Below, piece after piece: positions 1 to 8,289 of a DNA stretch of 44,212 bases. The stretch's first letter is position 1; each line of letters opens with the position of its first letter. The stretch comes from Neptuniibacter pectenicola (GTDB lineage Bacteria > Pseudomonadota > Gammaproteobacteria > Pseudomonadales > Balneatricaceae): the NCBI RefSeq assembly GCF_001597735.1, contig NZ_LUTS01000016.1, positions 1 through 44,212 on the forward strand, read 5' to 3'. Both the position numbers and the translations under genes were made by a program. A model generated the notes under the pieces. It was not told the DNA's origin and ran no database searches. It worked only from the letters and a program-made list of their open reading frames with translations.

Positions 1-21
1 CGTCACCGCCAGAGCGGCAAA

Positions 22-50
22 AAAGGGACCCTCAGATGAGGATCCCTTTA
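22..50 (-). terminator. Terminator of the pst-phoU operon
   Basis: Inverted repeat just past the phoU stop: AAAGGGA (22-28) pairs with TCCCTTT (43-49) and CCTC (30-33) with GAGG (38-41), with one mismatch and a four-base loop. Read on the minus strand the stem runs into a T-rich stretch (complement of the A run around 19-24), as expected for an intrinsic terminator closing the operon. Confidence 0.7.
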
Positions 51-116
51 TGATTAAAAAATTGTGGGACAGCAGTGGCCCGAAGGCTGTTTTAGTGTTG
101 AGCGTTGTCAGCTGAC

Positions 117-854
117 TTACTCGTTGTTATCGGCGTCCGGGGTTACCGCACGTTTAATCTGTTTAAGGCTGCCGTGACGGACATCAGTGCCGCTGACAAG
201 GTAGATTAGGTGGGTTGCCATCGCACGGGCATGTTCAGAGATGCGTTCTAAGCTACGTAGTACCCAAATAACATTCATCACGCTGGAGATCGAGCGAGGA
301 TCTTCCATCATGAAGGTTGCCAAGGAGCGCATTGCTGAACGGTATTCCTGATCGACGGATTTATCCATTTTAGCGACACGGTAAGCAAGTTCTGCATCGT
401 TACGGGCAAATGCCGTTAATACATCTTTAACCATTTCGCGGACTAAGTTGCCAATATGGCGAACTTCTTGGTAACCCCGTGGAGAGCTACCCTCTTCAAC
501 TAGCTCAATGGCATGACGGCAGATACGGCTCGCTTCATCACCCATACCTTCTAAGTCGGAGACCGCTTTTGATACGGCGATAATTAAGCGTAAATCGCTG
601 GCTGCCGGCTGACGGCGCGCAATAATCGTTGTGCACTGCTCATCAATGAGCACTTCCATCTCATTGGTTTGCTTATCAACTCGACGAGATTGCTCAGCTA
701 ATTCGGCATCACCGTTAAGTAGTGCATCGATACAATCGTGAACCTGACGTTCTACCACACCACCCATGGTAAGGAGTTGCGTGCGAATCTGTTCCAGCTC
801 TTCATTGAATTGCTGGGAGATATGCGTGGAATAATCTTCTGTTTTAAGTTCCAT
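117..854 (-). CDS. phoU: Phosphate signalling regulator PhoU
   Basis: 245 residues, the usual length for PhoU. Two tandem all-helical PhoU repeats are visible (about 15-115 and 120-215), with acidic metal-binding stretches in each half (for example EGMGDEASR and SLERISEHA). PhoU is a cytoplasmic protein that links the Pst transporter to the PhoR kinase and keeps the Pho regulon off when phosphate is plentiful. It is the last gene of the operon, 20 bp after pstB, with a strong GGAAGGAG ribosome site before the ATG. Transcription should come from the upstream pst promoters. phoB and phoR are not in the window. Confidence 0.97.
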   Translation of the reverse strand: MELKTEDYSTHISQQFNEELEQIRTQLLTMGGVVERQVHDCIDALLNGDAELAEQSRRVDKQTNEMEVLIDEQCTTIIARRQPAASDLRLIIAVSKAVSDLEGMGDEASRICRHAIELVEEGSSPRGYQEVRHIGNLVREMVKDVLTAFARNDAELAYRVAKMDKSVDQEYRSAMRSLATFMMEDPRSISSVMNVIWVLRSLERISEHARAMATHLIYLVSGTDVRHGSLKQIKRAVTPDADNNE

Positions 855-874
855 GTTTATTCTCCTTCCCCAAA

Positions 875-1708
875 TTAACCGTAACGGCCGGTGATGTAGT
901 CTTCAGTTTGTTTCTTTTCAGGGTTAGTGAAAAGTGTATCGGTTACACCAAATTCAATCAGATCACCCATATACATAAAGGCGGTGTAGTCAGAGACACG
1001 TGCAGCCTGTTGCATGTTATGCGTTACGATTACGATGGTGAAATCTTTCTTCAGTTCGTGAATCAGCTCTTCAATTTTCAGTGTGGAGATCGGGTCCAGT
1101 GCTGACGCCGGTTCATCTAATAGAAGTACTTCAGGTTTTACCGCAATGGTACGTGCAATAACAAGACGTTGCTGCTGACCACCGGACATACCTAATGCGC
1201 TTTCATGAAGGCGGTCTTTGACTTCATCCCATAGGGCGGCAGATTTTAGGGCCCACTCAACCGTTTCATCGATGACGCGCTTTTTGGTTACGCCCTGAAT
1301 GCGTAGGCCGTAAGCTACGTTTTCGTAGATCGATTTAGGGAAGGGGTTTGGTTTCTGGAATACCATGCCAACCCGGCGACGTAGTTCGGCAATATCGACA
1401 CTGCGGTCATAGATATTGTCTTCGTCGAGAAGAATCTGGCCGGTGATGTGACAGTCATCAACCAGATCGTTCATGCGGTTGAAGCAGCGCAACAAGGTTG
1501 ATTTACCGCAACCTGATGGCCCAATAAACGCTGTTACGCGGTTTTTGGGGATAAACATATTGATACCGTGCAAGGCTTCATTATCGCCATAACACAATTT
1601 TAAGTCTTTCACCTCAAGCGCAAGGGTTTCTTCCTCGAGGTTTAAAATTCGGTTATCACGCTTCAGAGAAGAGATATCAATTGCGTGTGTTTTAGCTTCG
1701 CTAGTCAT
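875..1708 (-). CDS. pstB: Phosphate ABC transporter ATP-binding protein PstB
   Basis: 277 residues. It has Walker [10 protein letters not shown] (about 66-74), the Q-loop VFQKPNPFP, an ABC signature read as MSGGQQQR, Walker B LLLDEP followed by ASALDP, and the switch His in VTHNMQQA. This is the cytoplasmic ATPase that drives PstC/PstA. The N-terminus carries about 25 extra residues before the ATPase core, common in marine gammaproteobacterial PstB. The ATG at 1706-1708 is preceded by AAGG. The gap to pstA is 36 bp, so translation from the same message is expected. Confidence 0.97.
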   Translation of the reverse strand: MTSEAKTHAIDISSLKRDNRILNLEEETLALEVKDLKLCYGDNEALHGINMFIPKNRVTAFIGPSGCGKSTLLRCFNRMNDLVDDCHITGQILLDEDNIYDRSVDIAELRRRVGMVFQKPNPFPKSIYENVAYGLRIQGVTKKRVIDETVEWALKSAALWDEVKDRLHESALGMSGGQQQRLVIARTIAVKPEVLLLDEPASALDPISTLKIEELIHELKKDFTIVIVTHNMQQAARVSDYTAFMYMGDLIEFGVTDTLFTNPEKKQTEDYITGRYG

Positions 1709-1744
1709 TTTAGCAACCTTTATAAAATTAAGTCCGACGTCTCG

Positions 1745-3433
1745 TTACATTTCAAGCGCTTTGAATTTTTCACGCAGGTGATTTCGAATCTGAATCGCTG
1801 TCAGGTTTAGCAATGCGATTACAATCACCAGCAGAAGCGCCGTTGCGTATACCAGCGGACGAGCCGCCTCAACGTTAGGGCTTTGGAAACCTACATCGTA
1901 GATATGGAAGCCCAAGTGCATAAATTTCTGATCTAAATGGAGGTACGGGTAATTCAAGTCTAATGGCAGACTGGGTGCAAGCTTCACTACGCCGACCAAC
2001 ATTAAAGGTGCTACTTCACCGGCGGCGCGCGCAATGGCCAGTATGACACCGGTCATAATTGCAGGGCTTGCCATGGGAATAACGATTTTCATTAATGTTT
2101 CGAATTTCGTTGCACCGAGTGCTAAAGAGCCTTCACGAACGGCGCGAGGGATACGTGTTAAGCCCTCTTCCGTCGCAACAATAACCACGGGTACTGTTAG
2201 CAGCGCCAGTGTAATAGAAGCCCACATTAGACCGGGTGTTCCGAATGTCGGAGCCGGCTTTGCTTCTGGGAAAAAGGCGTCGTCTATATGACCGCCTAAA
2301 AAGTAAACAAAGAAACCAAGACCAAATACACCGTAAACGATCGACGGTACACCTGCCAAGTTGTTGACCGCAATGCGGATCAGGCGTGTCACAAACCCTT
2401 GTCTTGCATACTCACGTAAGTAGACAGCGGCCACCACACCAAAGGGTGTTACGATTACTGACATGATGAGTACCATCATGACGGTACCGAAAATGGCAGG
2501 GAATATACCCCCTTCTGTATTGGCTTCACGTGGGTCGGTTGAGACAAACTCCCAAAGTTTCTGGAAGTAATGCACCAGTTTGCCACCAAGGCCCATATCG
2601 TTCGGTAGGAACGCGCGGACAATTGACGCTATTTTTAATTCAACCACTTGTCCATTTGCGATCTCCGCTGTAATGCTGTCACGGTTAATCGCTTTGTACA
2701 GTGCCAGTAGTTCGCTTTGAAGGCTCTCGTACTCAGCATTTAGCGCTAGGCGGCGGTCCGTAATCTCTTGATAAGGTGCAGACTCCACAATCTCTTTTAA
2801 CTGCAAAGAGCGTTCTTTCAAGCGAAGACGTTCAAGTTCATAGTTGATTGAGCTAATTTCGCCCTTCTCAATATGATCGATCTTCTCTTGAATGGATGAC
2901 ACCCGCTCAATACGCGTTTGGAGAGCGTCCCATAATACTTGGTATTCAGGGCTTTTCTCGTAACCTTCATGGCTTGCAACTAAGGTTCCTTCTTCCTTAA
3001 TACCGCGAAGATAACCATAGAAATTGCCCCATTCACGACGTTCCGCCGTAAACAACATCTCTGGGTTTTCTTTGTTCTCAAGAAAATCATCGATAATCCA
3101 AATAAAGTCGGTACCACCATGATCACGGTTACCCACTTTCATAAGGGAGCGATGCATCTCCTCTACATTCTCAGTAACGGTTACACCGCTTTCTCGCAGT
3201 TGTTCTGCGGGAACGATCTCCGTTTGTACGCGCTCGCCCACTAGGCGAACACGGTGATCATTTTCGACATAGCTACCTTGCACTACATTGGCAGGCCAGA
3301 AATGTCCCAAGCCACGAACAGCAATTAGGGAAAGTAACCCAATTACCATGATTAGACAGATCGCAACGGCACCGGCATTAAGCCATACCCAAGGTGCGCC
3401 GGATTTTGTCCATTCTGAAAAAGACTGTCGCAT
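1745..3433 (-). CDS. pstA: Phosphate ABC transporter permease PstA (long form)
   Basis: 562 residues, roughly twice the E. coli protein. One transmembrane helix (about 17-40) is followed by about 250 soluble residues, presumably periplasmic, that include a charged heptad-like stretch (about 165-250) looking like a coiled coil. The BPD_transp_1 permease domain follows (about 305-562), with the EAA-type loop at LALGATKFETLMKIVIP. It pairs with PstC to form the inner-membrane phosphate channel. The start ATG has AGAGGGT upstream. The large insertion occurs in relatives (Pseudomonas PstA is also long), so it is a lineage trait rather than a fusion artefact. Confidence 0.95.
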   Translation of the reverse strand: MRQSFSEWTKSGAPWVWLNAGAVAICLIMVIGLLSLIAVRGLGHFWPANVVQGSYVENDHRVRLVGERVQTEIVPAEQLRESGVTVTENVEEMHRSLMKVGNRDHGGTDFIWIIDDFLENKENPEMLFTAERREWGNFYGYLRGIKEEGTLVASHEGYEKSPEYQVLWDALQTRIERVSSIQEKIDHIEKGEISSINYELERLRLKERSLQLKEIVESAPYQEITDRRLALNAEYESLQSELLALYKAINRDSITAEIANGQVVELKIASIVRAFLPNDMGLGGKLVHYFQKLWEFVSTDPREANTEGGIFPAIFGTVMMVLIMSVIVTPFGVVAAVYLREYARQGFVTRLIRIAVNNLAGVPSIVYGVFGLGFFVYFLGGHIDDAFFPEAKPAPTFGTPGLMWASITLALLTVPVVIVATEEGLTRIPRAVREGSLALGATKFETLMKIVIPMASPAIMTGVILAIARAAGEVAPLMLVGVVKLAPSLPLDLNYPYLHLDQKFMHLGFHIYDVGFQSPNVEAARPLVYATALLLVIVIALLNLTAIQIRNHLREKFKALEM

Positions 3434-3459
3434 TAGAATTACCCTCTATTACGCACGGG

Positions 3460-5733
3460 TTAAAGTGAGCCGTATTTCTTACGCAGGCGCTGACGAACCA
3501 GCTCGGCTAGCGTATTCACCATAAAAGTGAATATGAACAATACGAACGCGGCTAAGAACAAGATACGGAAGTGGGTACTACCAACTTCAGACTCTGGCAT
3601 CTCAACGGCTATGTTGGCGGCTAAGGTACGCATGCCTTCAAAGATATTCACATCCATGATCGGCGTATTACCTGTCGCCATTAATACGATCATGGTTTCA
3701 CCGACTGCACGACCCATACCGATCATCACCGCAGAGAAAATACCGGGGCTGGCCGTTGGCATGACAACGCGTACTAAGGTTTGCCATGGCGTCGCACCTA
3801 GGGCCAATGAGCCATAGGACAAGTGTTTAGGCACGGCAAAGATCGCATCCTCTGTAATTGAGAAGATGGTTGGGATAATGGCAAAGCCCATAGCCACACC
3901 CACAACAAGCGCGTTACGTTGATCGTAAGGAATACCTAACTCACTGGTTACCCAATAGCGCATCTCTGTACCGAATAGCATCTGCTCTAAATAAGGCGCT
4001 ATCGCAAAGCTAAAGTACGTTGCTAGGATAATGACGGGTACTAACAGAGCCGCATCCCAGCCGTCAGGAATCAGGTATCTAATTGCTTTTGGCGCTCCAG
4101 ACCAGGCATAAGCGAACACGATGATCGCCGCCGGCAAGACGAGGAGGGTGACAAATATTCCGGCGAGGTTGACCTCCATAAAAGGGGCTAACCATAAACC
4201 GGCTAAGAAACCTAAGATAACAGTAGGTAAGGCTTCCATTAATTCAATGAAAGGTTTTACCTTACGGCGCATCGCTGGAACCATGAAATAAGCGGTATAG
4301 ATCGCCCCACAGATCGCGAGTGGTGTGCCAAATAGCATGGCATAGAATGCTGCTTTAAGGGTACCAAACGCCAAAGGCATCAAGCTGTATTTAGGTTCAA
4401 AGTCATTCGTCGACGCAGAGGACTGCCAAGTGTACTCAGGCTCTTCATAGCCTTCATACCAGACTTTTTCCCAGATAGCGCTCCATGAAATTTCAGGGTG
4501 TTCGTTATGAATAGCCCATAAGCTTAGCTGGTTATTCTGTTCGACGAGCAGCGCATTAGAACGGGGTGCAAGGGCAATCATATCTGCATTACCATCGATG
4601 ATGGCAGCACTTAATGATGTACGGTGAGCGGTTGTGCTGTAGAACGACAGCTGTCCCTGTTCAGAGATAGTGACAAAGCCTTTGCGACGGTGTTCAATCG
4701 AGATTGAACTCACCGCGGCCTTACCGTTTTCAAAACTGCGAACCTTGGTCATCACCCACTGGTTTTTGTCATTACGTACCAAAAACCATTGGCTAGTGAC
4801 ACCTAAGTCATCAGAGATAAGCAGAGAGTTACCCCCTAGCAGCATTTCGAATGAGGTAATGTTTCCGGTTGTCGCCTCAATGAGCTGTGTAATTGCAGGG
4901 CCGCCCTCGGCCTTCATATTAACAATACCCAGCTTGCCGCCGTCACTGGCGATCATCATCCAGCTGCGATCAGGCATCAATAAAAGCTTTTTCGCGGGGA
5001 TGTTCATGTTAGGTAGGGTGAAGGTGTTGGTTTCAGCAGACACTTCATCGGTGATGATATTGAGTGAAAGCGTCACGTCTGTCGCGGTGAGTTTAGAGCG
5101 CTGACCACCCACGATTGTCCATTCATCTTCGCTACCATTTAAGGCGAGCACTTCTACAGGCCCTTCGCTTATGCTGATGGGTGCAGTGCCCAGAGGGTAA
5201 GCGACCTCAGGCGTAATAACGCGAATACCATCAGGATAAGTGGATTTGTATGTTTGCTTAAAGACTATCGCTTCGCCGTTGCTGAAACCTAAGGCAAATA
5301 TGCCGCTGTATTCTGACGCAATAGCAAAGCTCGTCACGGTTGCACCGGCAGGAACATTAAGGCTTTCCTGTTTGATTACATCGCCGTTCAGTGTATTGAA
5401 AAACACCAGTTGGCCACTGTCGGTGATACGTAAACCTATTTCCGCTTGCTCTTCCATCGTCAGGTAAAGCGTCTTACCTTCGCCGGGAACGGAATAGGGA
5501 GCAACCTGCTGATTATTCTCCTGCCACCTTTCTATATCTGCTGATTCAAATAGGGGCGCTACTTCATAGAGTAGATAAAAGAAGATCAACAGAATGGCTA
5601 CGATTACACTGATTCCACCGAAGGCGATGCCTACCGATGCAAACTTATCTTTCAGTGCGCGTATGCTTCTGTTTCGCTTAGCGGATGGGGTATTAAAATC
5701 CAACTCGGCTGAAGCTATATTGTCTTTACTCAT
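3460..5733 (-). CDS. pstC: Phosphate ABC transporter permease PstC (long form)
   Basis: 757 residues, compared with about 320 in E. coli. A first membrane helix (about 32-56) is followed by some 390 residues outside the membrane. These are rich in short beta-strand-like blocks ending in hydrophobic/Gly pairs, suggestive of a beta-propeller-like fold. The permease domain fills about 449-757, with the coupling loop LALGATPWQTLVRVVMP. It forms the membrane pore with PstA. It sits 140 bp downstream of pstS; that gap holds a strong hairpin and a Pho-box-like repeat, so pstCAB-phoU may have its own promoter. The role of the periplasmic domain is not known to me. Confidence 0.95.
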   Translation of the reverse strand: MSKDNIASAELDFNTPSAKRNRSIRALKDKFASVGIAFGGISVIVAILLIFFYLLYEVAPLFESADIERWQENNQQVAPYSVPGEGKTLYLTMEEQAEIGLRITDSGQLVFFNTLNGDVIKQESLNVPAGATVTSFAIASEYSGIFALGFSNGEAIVFKQTYKSTYPDGIRVITPEVAYPLGTAPISISEGPVEVLALNGSEDEWTIVGGQRSKLTATDVTLSLNIITDEVSAETNTFTLPNMNIPAKKLLLMPDRSWMMIASDGGKLGIVNMKAEGGPAITQLIEATTGNITSFEMLLGGNSLLISDDLGVTSQWFLVRNDKNQWVMTKVRSFENGKAAVSSISIEHRRKGFVTISEQGQLSFYSTTAHRTSLSAAIIDGNADMIALAPRSNALLVEQNNQLSLWAIHNEHPEISWSAIWEKVWYEGYEEPEYTWQSSASTNDFEPKYSLMPLAFGTLKAAFYAMLFGTPLAICGAIYTAYFMVPAMRRKVKPFIELMEALPTVILGFLAGLWLAPFMEVNLAGIFVTLLVLPAAIIVFAYAWSGAPKAIRYLIPDGWDAALLVPVIILATYFSFAIAPYLEQMLFGTEMRYWVTSELGIPYDQRNALVVGVAMGFAIIPTIFSITEDAIFAVPKHLSYGSLALGATPWQTLVRVVMPTASPGIFSAVMIGMGRAVGETMIVLMATGNTPIMDVNIFEGMRTLAANIAVEMPESEVGSTHFRILFLAAFVLFIFTFMVNTLAELVRQRLRKKYGSL

Positions 5734-5772
5734 GGCGCGTTGGTCCTGAGGTTAACTGAGTTTACGGCGCGT

Positions 5773-5806
5773 ACAATATTAAAAGTTTGTTACACCAATG
5801 TTACAG
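5773..5806 (-). promoter_or_regulatory. Degenerate Pho box and -10 before pstC
   Basis: On the minus strand 5806-5789 reads CTGTAACATTGGTGTAAC, an 11-bp-period direct repeat (TGTAAC twice) with the geometry of a Pho box (two 7-mers, 4-bp spacer) but weaker match to CTGTCAT. TATTGT lies exactly 10 bp downstream (5778-5773), the same spacing as at pstS. This supports a second, weaker PhoB-dependent promoter for pstCAB-phoU. Confidence 0.5.
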
Positions 5807-5821
5807 AGGGCGTTTTAAGCG

Positions 5822-5851
5822 AAATAAGGGGGCCTAAAGGCCCCCTTATTT
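5822..5851 (-). terminator. Strong hairpin between pstS and pstC
   Basis: Perfect 13-bp inverted repeat, AAATAAGGGGGCC (5822-5834) and GGCCCCCTTATTT (5839-5851), with a four-base loop. Read on the minus strand it follows the pstS stop by about 22 bp and ends in TTATTT. It may act as a partial terminator or 3' stabiliser giving more PstS than permease, as is usual for binding-protein genes at the head of ABC operons. Confidence 0.7.
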
Positions 5852-5873
5852 GTATAAAGCATGTTGAGCGAGA

Positions 5874-6845
5874 TTACATGCCTAGCGCAGCCATCTGCTT
5901 TTTAACAACGGCAGCAGGTAGTGGGATGTAGCCATCTTTAACAACAACTTCCTGACCTACTTTAGACATAACCATTTTCAGGAACTCTTTCTCTAGTGGT
6001 GCTAGAGGCTGACCTGGTTTTTTGTTCACGTATACGTAAAGTGAGCGAGCAAGTGGGTATGTGCCGTTAAGTGCGTTTTCTGGTGTAGCTTCAACAAATG
6101 CAGTGCCTTCTTTCTTAGTCAAAGGAAGTGCACGAACAGACGCTGTTTTATAACCGATACCGGAGTAACCGATGCTGTTTAGCGATGTAGATACTGACTG
6201 AACTACAGACGCAGAACCCGGCTGTTCGTTAACGTTGTTTTTGTAGTCGCCTTTACACAATGCTTTCTTCTTGAAGTAACCGTAAGTACCTGATACTGAG
6301 TTACGACCGAAGATCTGAACTGTTTTATCGGCTAGAGAACCGGTTACGCCAGCATCACCCCATGTCGCAATGTCGTTTGCAGCGCCACATTTACGAGTAG
6401 AAGAGAAGATCGCATCAACTTGCGCGATAGTTAGGCCTTTAACTGGGTTGTCTTTGTGAGCGAATACAGCAAGTGCATCGATAGCAACCGCTACAGGTGT
6501 TGGCTTATAACCGAATTTCTTCTCAAAAGCTTCTAGCTCTTTGTCTTTCATTTTACGAGACATAGGGCCGATGTTAGACGTGCCTTCAGTCAGTGCTGGT
6601 GGCGCAGTAGAAGAACCCGCCGCCTGAATTTGGATGTTAACGTTAGGGTAGTTACGTTTGAACTCTTCAGCCCATAGCGTCATAAGGTTAGCAAGCGTGT
6701 CAGAACCGACTGACGAAAGGTTACCAGAAACACCGGAAGCCTTAGTATAAACAGGAAGGTTTTTATCTAGAAGGTCAGATGCGTTTGCAGCAACGCATGT
6801 TGCAGAGATCGCAACCGCAGCAAATAACTTTTTCATAGGTTTCAT
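5874..6845 (-). CDS. pstS: Phosphate-binding periplasmic protein PstS
   Basis: 323 residues with a Sec signal peptide (Lys-rich start, hydrophobic core, cleavage after about AANA, residue 22). The mature part is a PBP-like phosphate-binding domain with the recognisable [17 protein letters not shown] and [10 protein letters not shown] segments that build the phosphate pocket. It captures phosphate in the periplasm for PstCAB. First gene of the operon. The first ATG (6845) is chosen because GGAG lies 7 nt upstream; a second Met is three codons in. The Pho box and -10 lie 51-84 bp upstream, so PhoB induction under phosphate limitation is expected. Confidence 0.97.
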   Translation of the reverse strand: MKPMKKLFAAVAISATCVAANASDLLDKNLPVYTKASGVSGNLSSVGSDTLANLMTLWAEEFKRNYPNVNIQIQAAGSSTAPPALTEGTSNIGPMSRKMKDKELEAFEKKFGYKPTPVAVAIDALAVFAHKDNPVKGLTIAQVDAIFSSTRKCGAANDIATWGDAGVTGSLADKTVQIFGRNSVSGTYGYFKKKALCKGDYKNNVNEQPGSASVVQSVSTSLNSIGYSGIGYKTASVRALPLTKKEGTAFVEATPENALNGTYPLARSLYVYVNKKPGQPLAPLEKEFLKMVMSKVGQEVVVKDGYIPLPAAVVKKQMAALGM

Positions 6846-6895
6846 GTAAAGCTCCAGAGAGTCTTAAATTTTTTGTGAAAGATAATATGGGGTGA

Positions 6896-6929
6896 ACTAT
6901 AGGGAGCTTTAATGACAAAAATGTGACAG
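6896..6929 (-). promoter_or_regulatory. Pho box and -10 of pstS
   Basis: On the minus strand 6929-6912 reads CTGTCACATTTTTGTCAT, almost the PhoB consensus (two CTGTCAY-type 7-mers, 4-bp AT spacer). TATAGT (6901-6896) lies 10 bp downstream, the standard spacing where the Pho box replaces the -35 element. Confidence 0.9.
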
Positions 6930-7030
6930 GGCGCGATATTTTAAAAAAAGTGCTCATTTTTCAGTAGGGGGCTTGAATGATTACGACCATTGTATAATCT
7001 TCAACTATTGTTCAGTGACGCGTTAAGTTC

Positions 7031-7075
7031 AGGCTCTACGCTAAATAACCCTCAACCTTAAGGTTGACTGAGCCT
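7031..7075 (+). repeat. Nested inverted repeat before the thioesterase gene
   Basis: AGGCTC (7031-7036) pairs with GAGCCT (7070-7075), enclosing the perfect palindrome CAACCTTAAGGTTG (7053-7066). It lies in the pstS/thioesterase divergent region, 27 bp upstream of the thioesterase ATG. A TATAAT at 6993-6998 could be the -10 of that gene, in which case the structure sits in its 5' UTR. No known regulator or riboswitch is recognised. Confidence 0.4.
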
Positions 7076-7101
7076 ACATAGCCCTGAGAGGTAGCCTAAT
7101 A

Positions 7102-7500
7102 ATGATAATAAACAACGATGAAAGCCTTCAACCTGAAGGTGAATTAAGTTTACAACTGCCAGCGGCCAGTGATGCGACCAATATGTTTGGTGATGTTTAT
7201 GGTGGCTGGGTTTCGGCAAAGATCGTACAGGCCTCTGAAATATTCTCGGCCCGCTTATCAAAAGGGCGTATCTCCACGGTTTCTATTGGTCAGATGGCGT
7301 TTATGGCCCCTGTGCGGGTCGGCACCATTATGTCGTTTTATGCTCAATTGGTGGAAACAGGCCATACGTCTATGCGGATCAAAGTCGAAGCGTGGGGCTG
7401 TTGCCCGGATGGCACAGAGCTACGTAAAGTAACAGAAGCCGAGTGTGTACAGGTCGCAATTGATGGTCATGGACATATTCGCGGCTTAGATGGCTTTTAA
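7102..7500 (+). CDS. Hotdog-fold acyl-CoA thioesterase, YciA-like
   Basis: 132 residues matching the acyl-CoA hydrolase (YciA/4HBT) family: a single hotdog domain with ATNMFGDVYGGW (about 26-37), which carries the Asn and the Asp expected in the active site, followed by the long central helix and MAFMAPVRVGTIMSFYAQLV. The family hydrolyses acyl-CoA thioesters in the cytosol; substrate range cannot be read from sequence. It is divergent from pstS and 20 bp upstream of a GFA-protein gene, so the three plus-strand genes probably share a transcript. The ATG at 7102 has GAGAGG about 10 nt upstream. Confidence 0.85.
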   Translation: MIINNDESLQPEGELSLQLPAASDATNMFGDVYGGWVSAKIVQASEIFSARLSKGRISTVSIGQMAFMAPVRVGTIMSFYAQLVETGHTSMRIKVEAWGCCPDGTELRKVTEAECVQVAIDGHGHIRGLDGF

Positions 7501-7520
7501 AACGATAAGAGGTGGCGTCT

Positions 7521-7877
7521 ATGCAAAAGCAATATAAAGGCGGCTGCCATTGCGGGGCTGTTAGGTTTGTATTTTATGCGCCTGTTATCCGTGAAGGGTT
7601 GCGTTGCAATTGCTCTATTTGCGTTAAAAAGGGGGCGTTAATGAGCAATTTCTTTTTAGCGCCGGACGCCCTTCAGATTACAGCGGATGGGGCGAGCTTA
7701 GCGAGTTATCAATTCTCAAGTCATATCGCCGAACATTACTTTTGTCAGCATTGTGGGATCTATACCTTCCATAAAGCACGTCGTATGCCGGGTCATTACC
7801 GTGTTAACTTAGGTTGTGTCGAAGGCGTCGATAGCCTGAGTTTGCCGGTTGTTCTGGCGGATGGGGCTTTATTTTAA
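7521..7877 (+). CDS. GFA/CENP-V family zinc protein, copy 1
   Basis: 118 residues from the ATG at 7521, chosen because AAGAGG lies 8 nt upstream; an in-frame GTG at 7512 overlaps that site. It contains the zinc ligands of the GFA family (named after glutathione-dependent formaldehyde-activating enzyme): GCHCG near the N-terminus, CNCSIC (about 31-36) and FCQHCG (about 73-78). The formaldehyde-activating function is disputed for the original member and should not be assumed here. It is followed 41 bp later by a close paralogue, evidently a local duplication. Confidence 0.85.
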   Translation: MQKQYKGGCHCGAVRFVFYAPVIREGLRCNCSICVKKGALMSNFFLAPDALQITADGASLASYQFSSHIAEHYFCQHCGIYTFHKARRMPGHYRVNLGCVEGVDSLSLPVVLADGALF

Positions 7878-7918
7878 CGACAGAGTAGACACCGCTATAA
7901 CCGATCAATGGAGATTTT

Positions 7919-8272
7919 ATGCCGCGTTATCAAGGTCGTTGTCATTGTGGATCAATTAAGTTCTCGTTTGTGGCGCCCGCTATTAAAAATGGCCTGCGCT
8001 GTAACTGCTCCATCTGCATCAAAAAAGGGGCGATGATTGGCGATTTCATTGTTGCACCTGAGGAGATGAAGATTGAGGTTGCAGAGAATGCTTTAGCGAC
8101 TTACCAGTTTGCAACCCATGTGGGTAAACACCATTTCTGTAAAAGGTGTGGCATCTACCCCTTTCATCAAACCCTGCGTAAACCTGGGCACTACCGTGTA
8201 AACCTTGGCTGTGTCGAAGGTGTAGACACCTTATCTTTACCCCATAAGCTGATCGATGGGGCCGCACTCTAG
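7919..8272 (+). CDS. GFA/CENP-V family zinc protein, copy 2
   Basis: 117 residues, same zinc ligands as its neighbour: CHCG (about 8-11), CNCSIC (30-35) and FCKRCG (72-77). The C-terminal PGHYRVNLGCVEGVD is identical in both copies, and by eye well over half of all positions match. GGAG precedes the ATG at close spacing. It ends 17 bp before the convergent membrane-protein gene, with no clear terminator between. Function unknown beyond a Zn-binding fold often linked to thiol or glutathione adducts. Confidence 0.85.
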   Translation: MPRYQGRCHCGSIKFSFVAPAIKNGLRCNCSICIKKGAMIGDFIVAPEEMKIEVAENALATYQFATHVGKHHFCKRCGIYPFHQTLRKPGHYRVNLGCVEGVDTLSLPHKLIDGAAL

Positions 8273-8289
8273 ATGGCCTATTATCCCTG

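Noticed and set aside
2034-5467. Several plus-strand reading frames of 75-144 codons opposite pstA and pstC
   Set aside because: They lie inside well-supported pst genes, lack ribosome sites and resemble no family.
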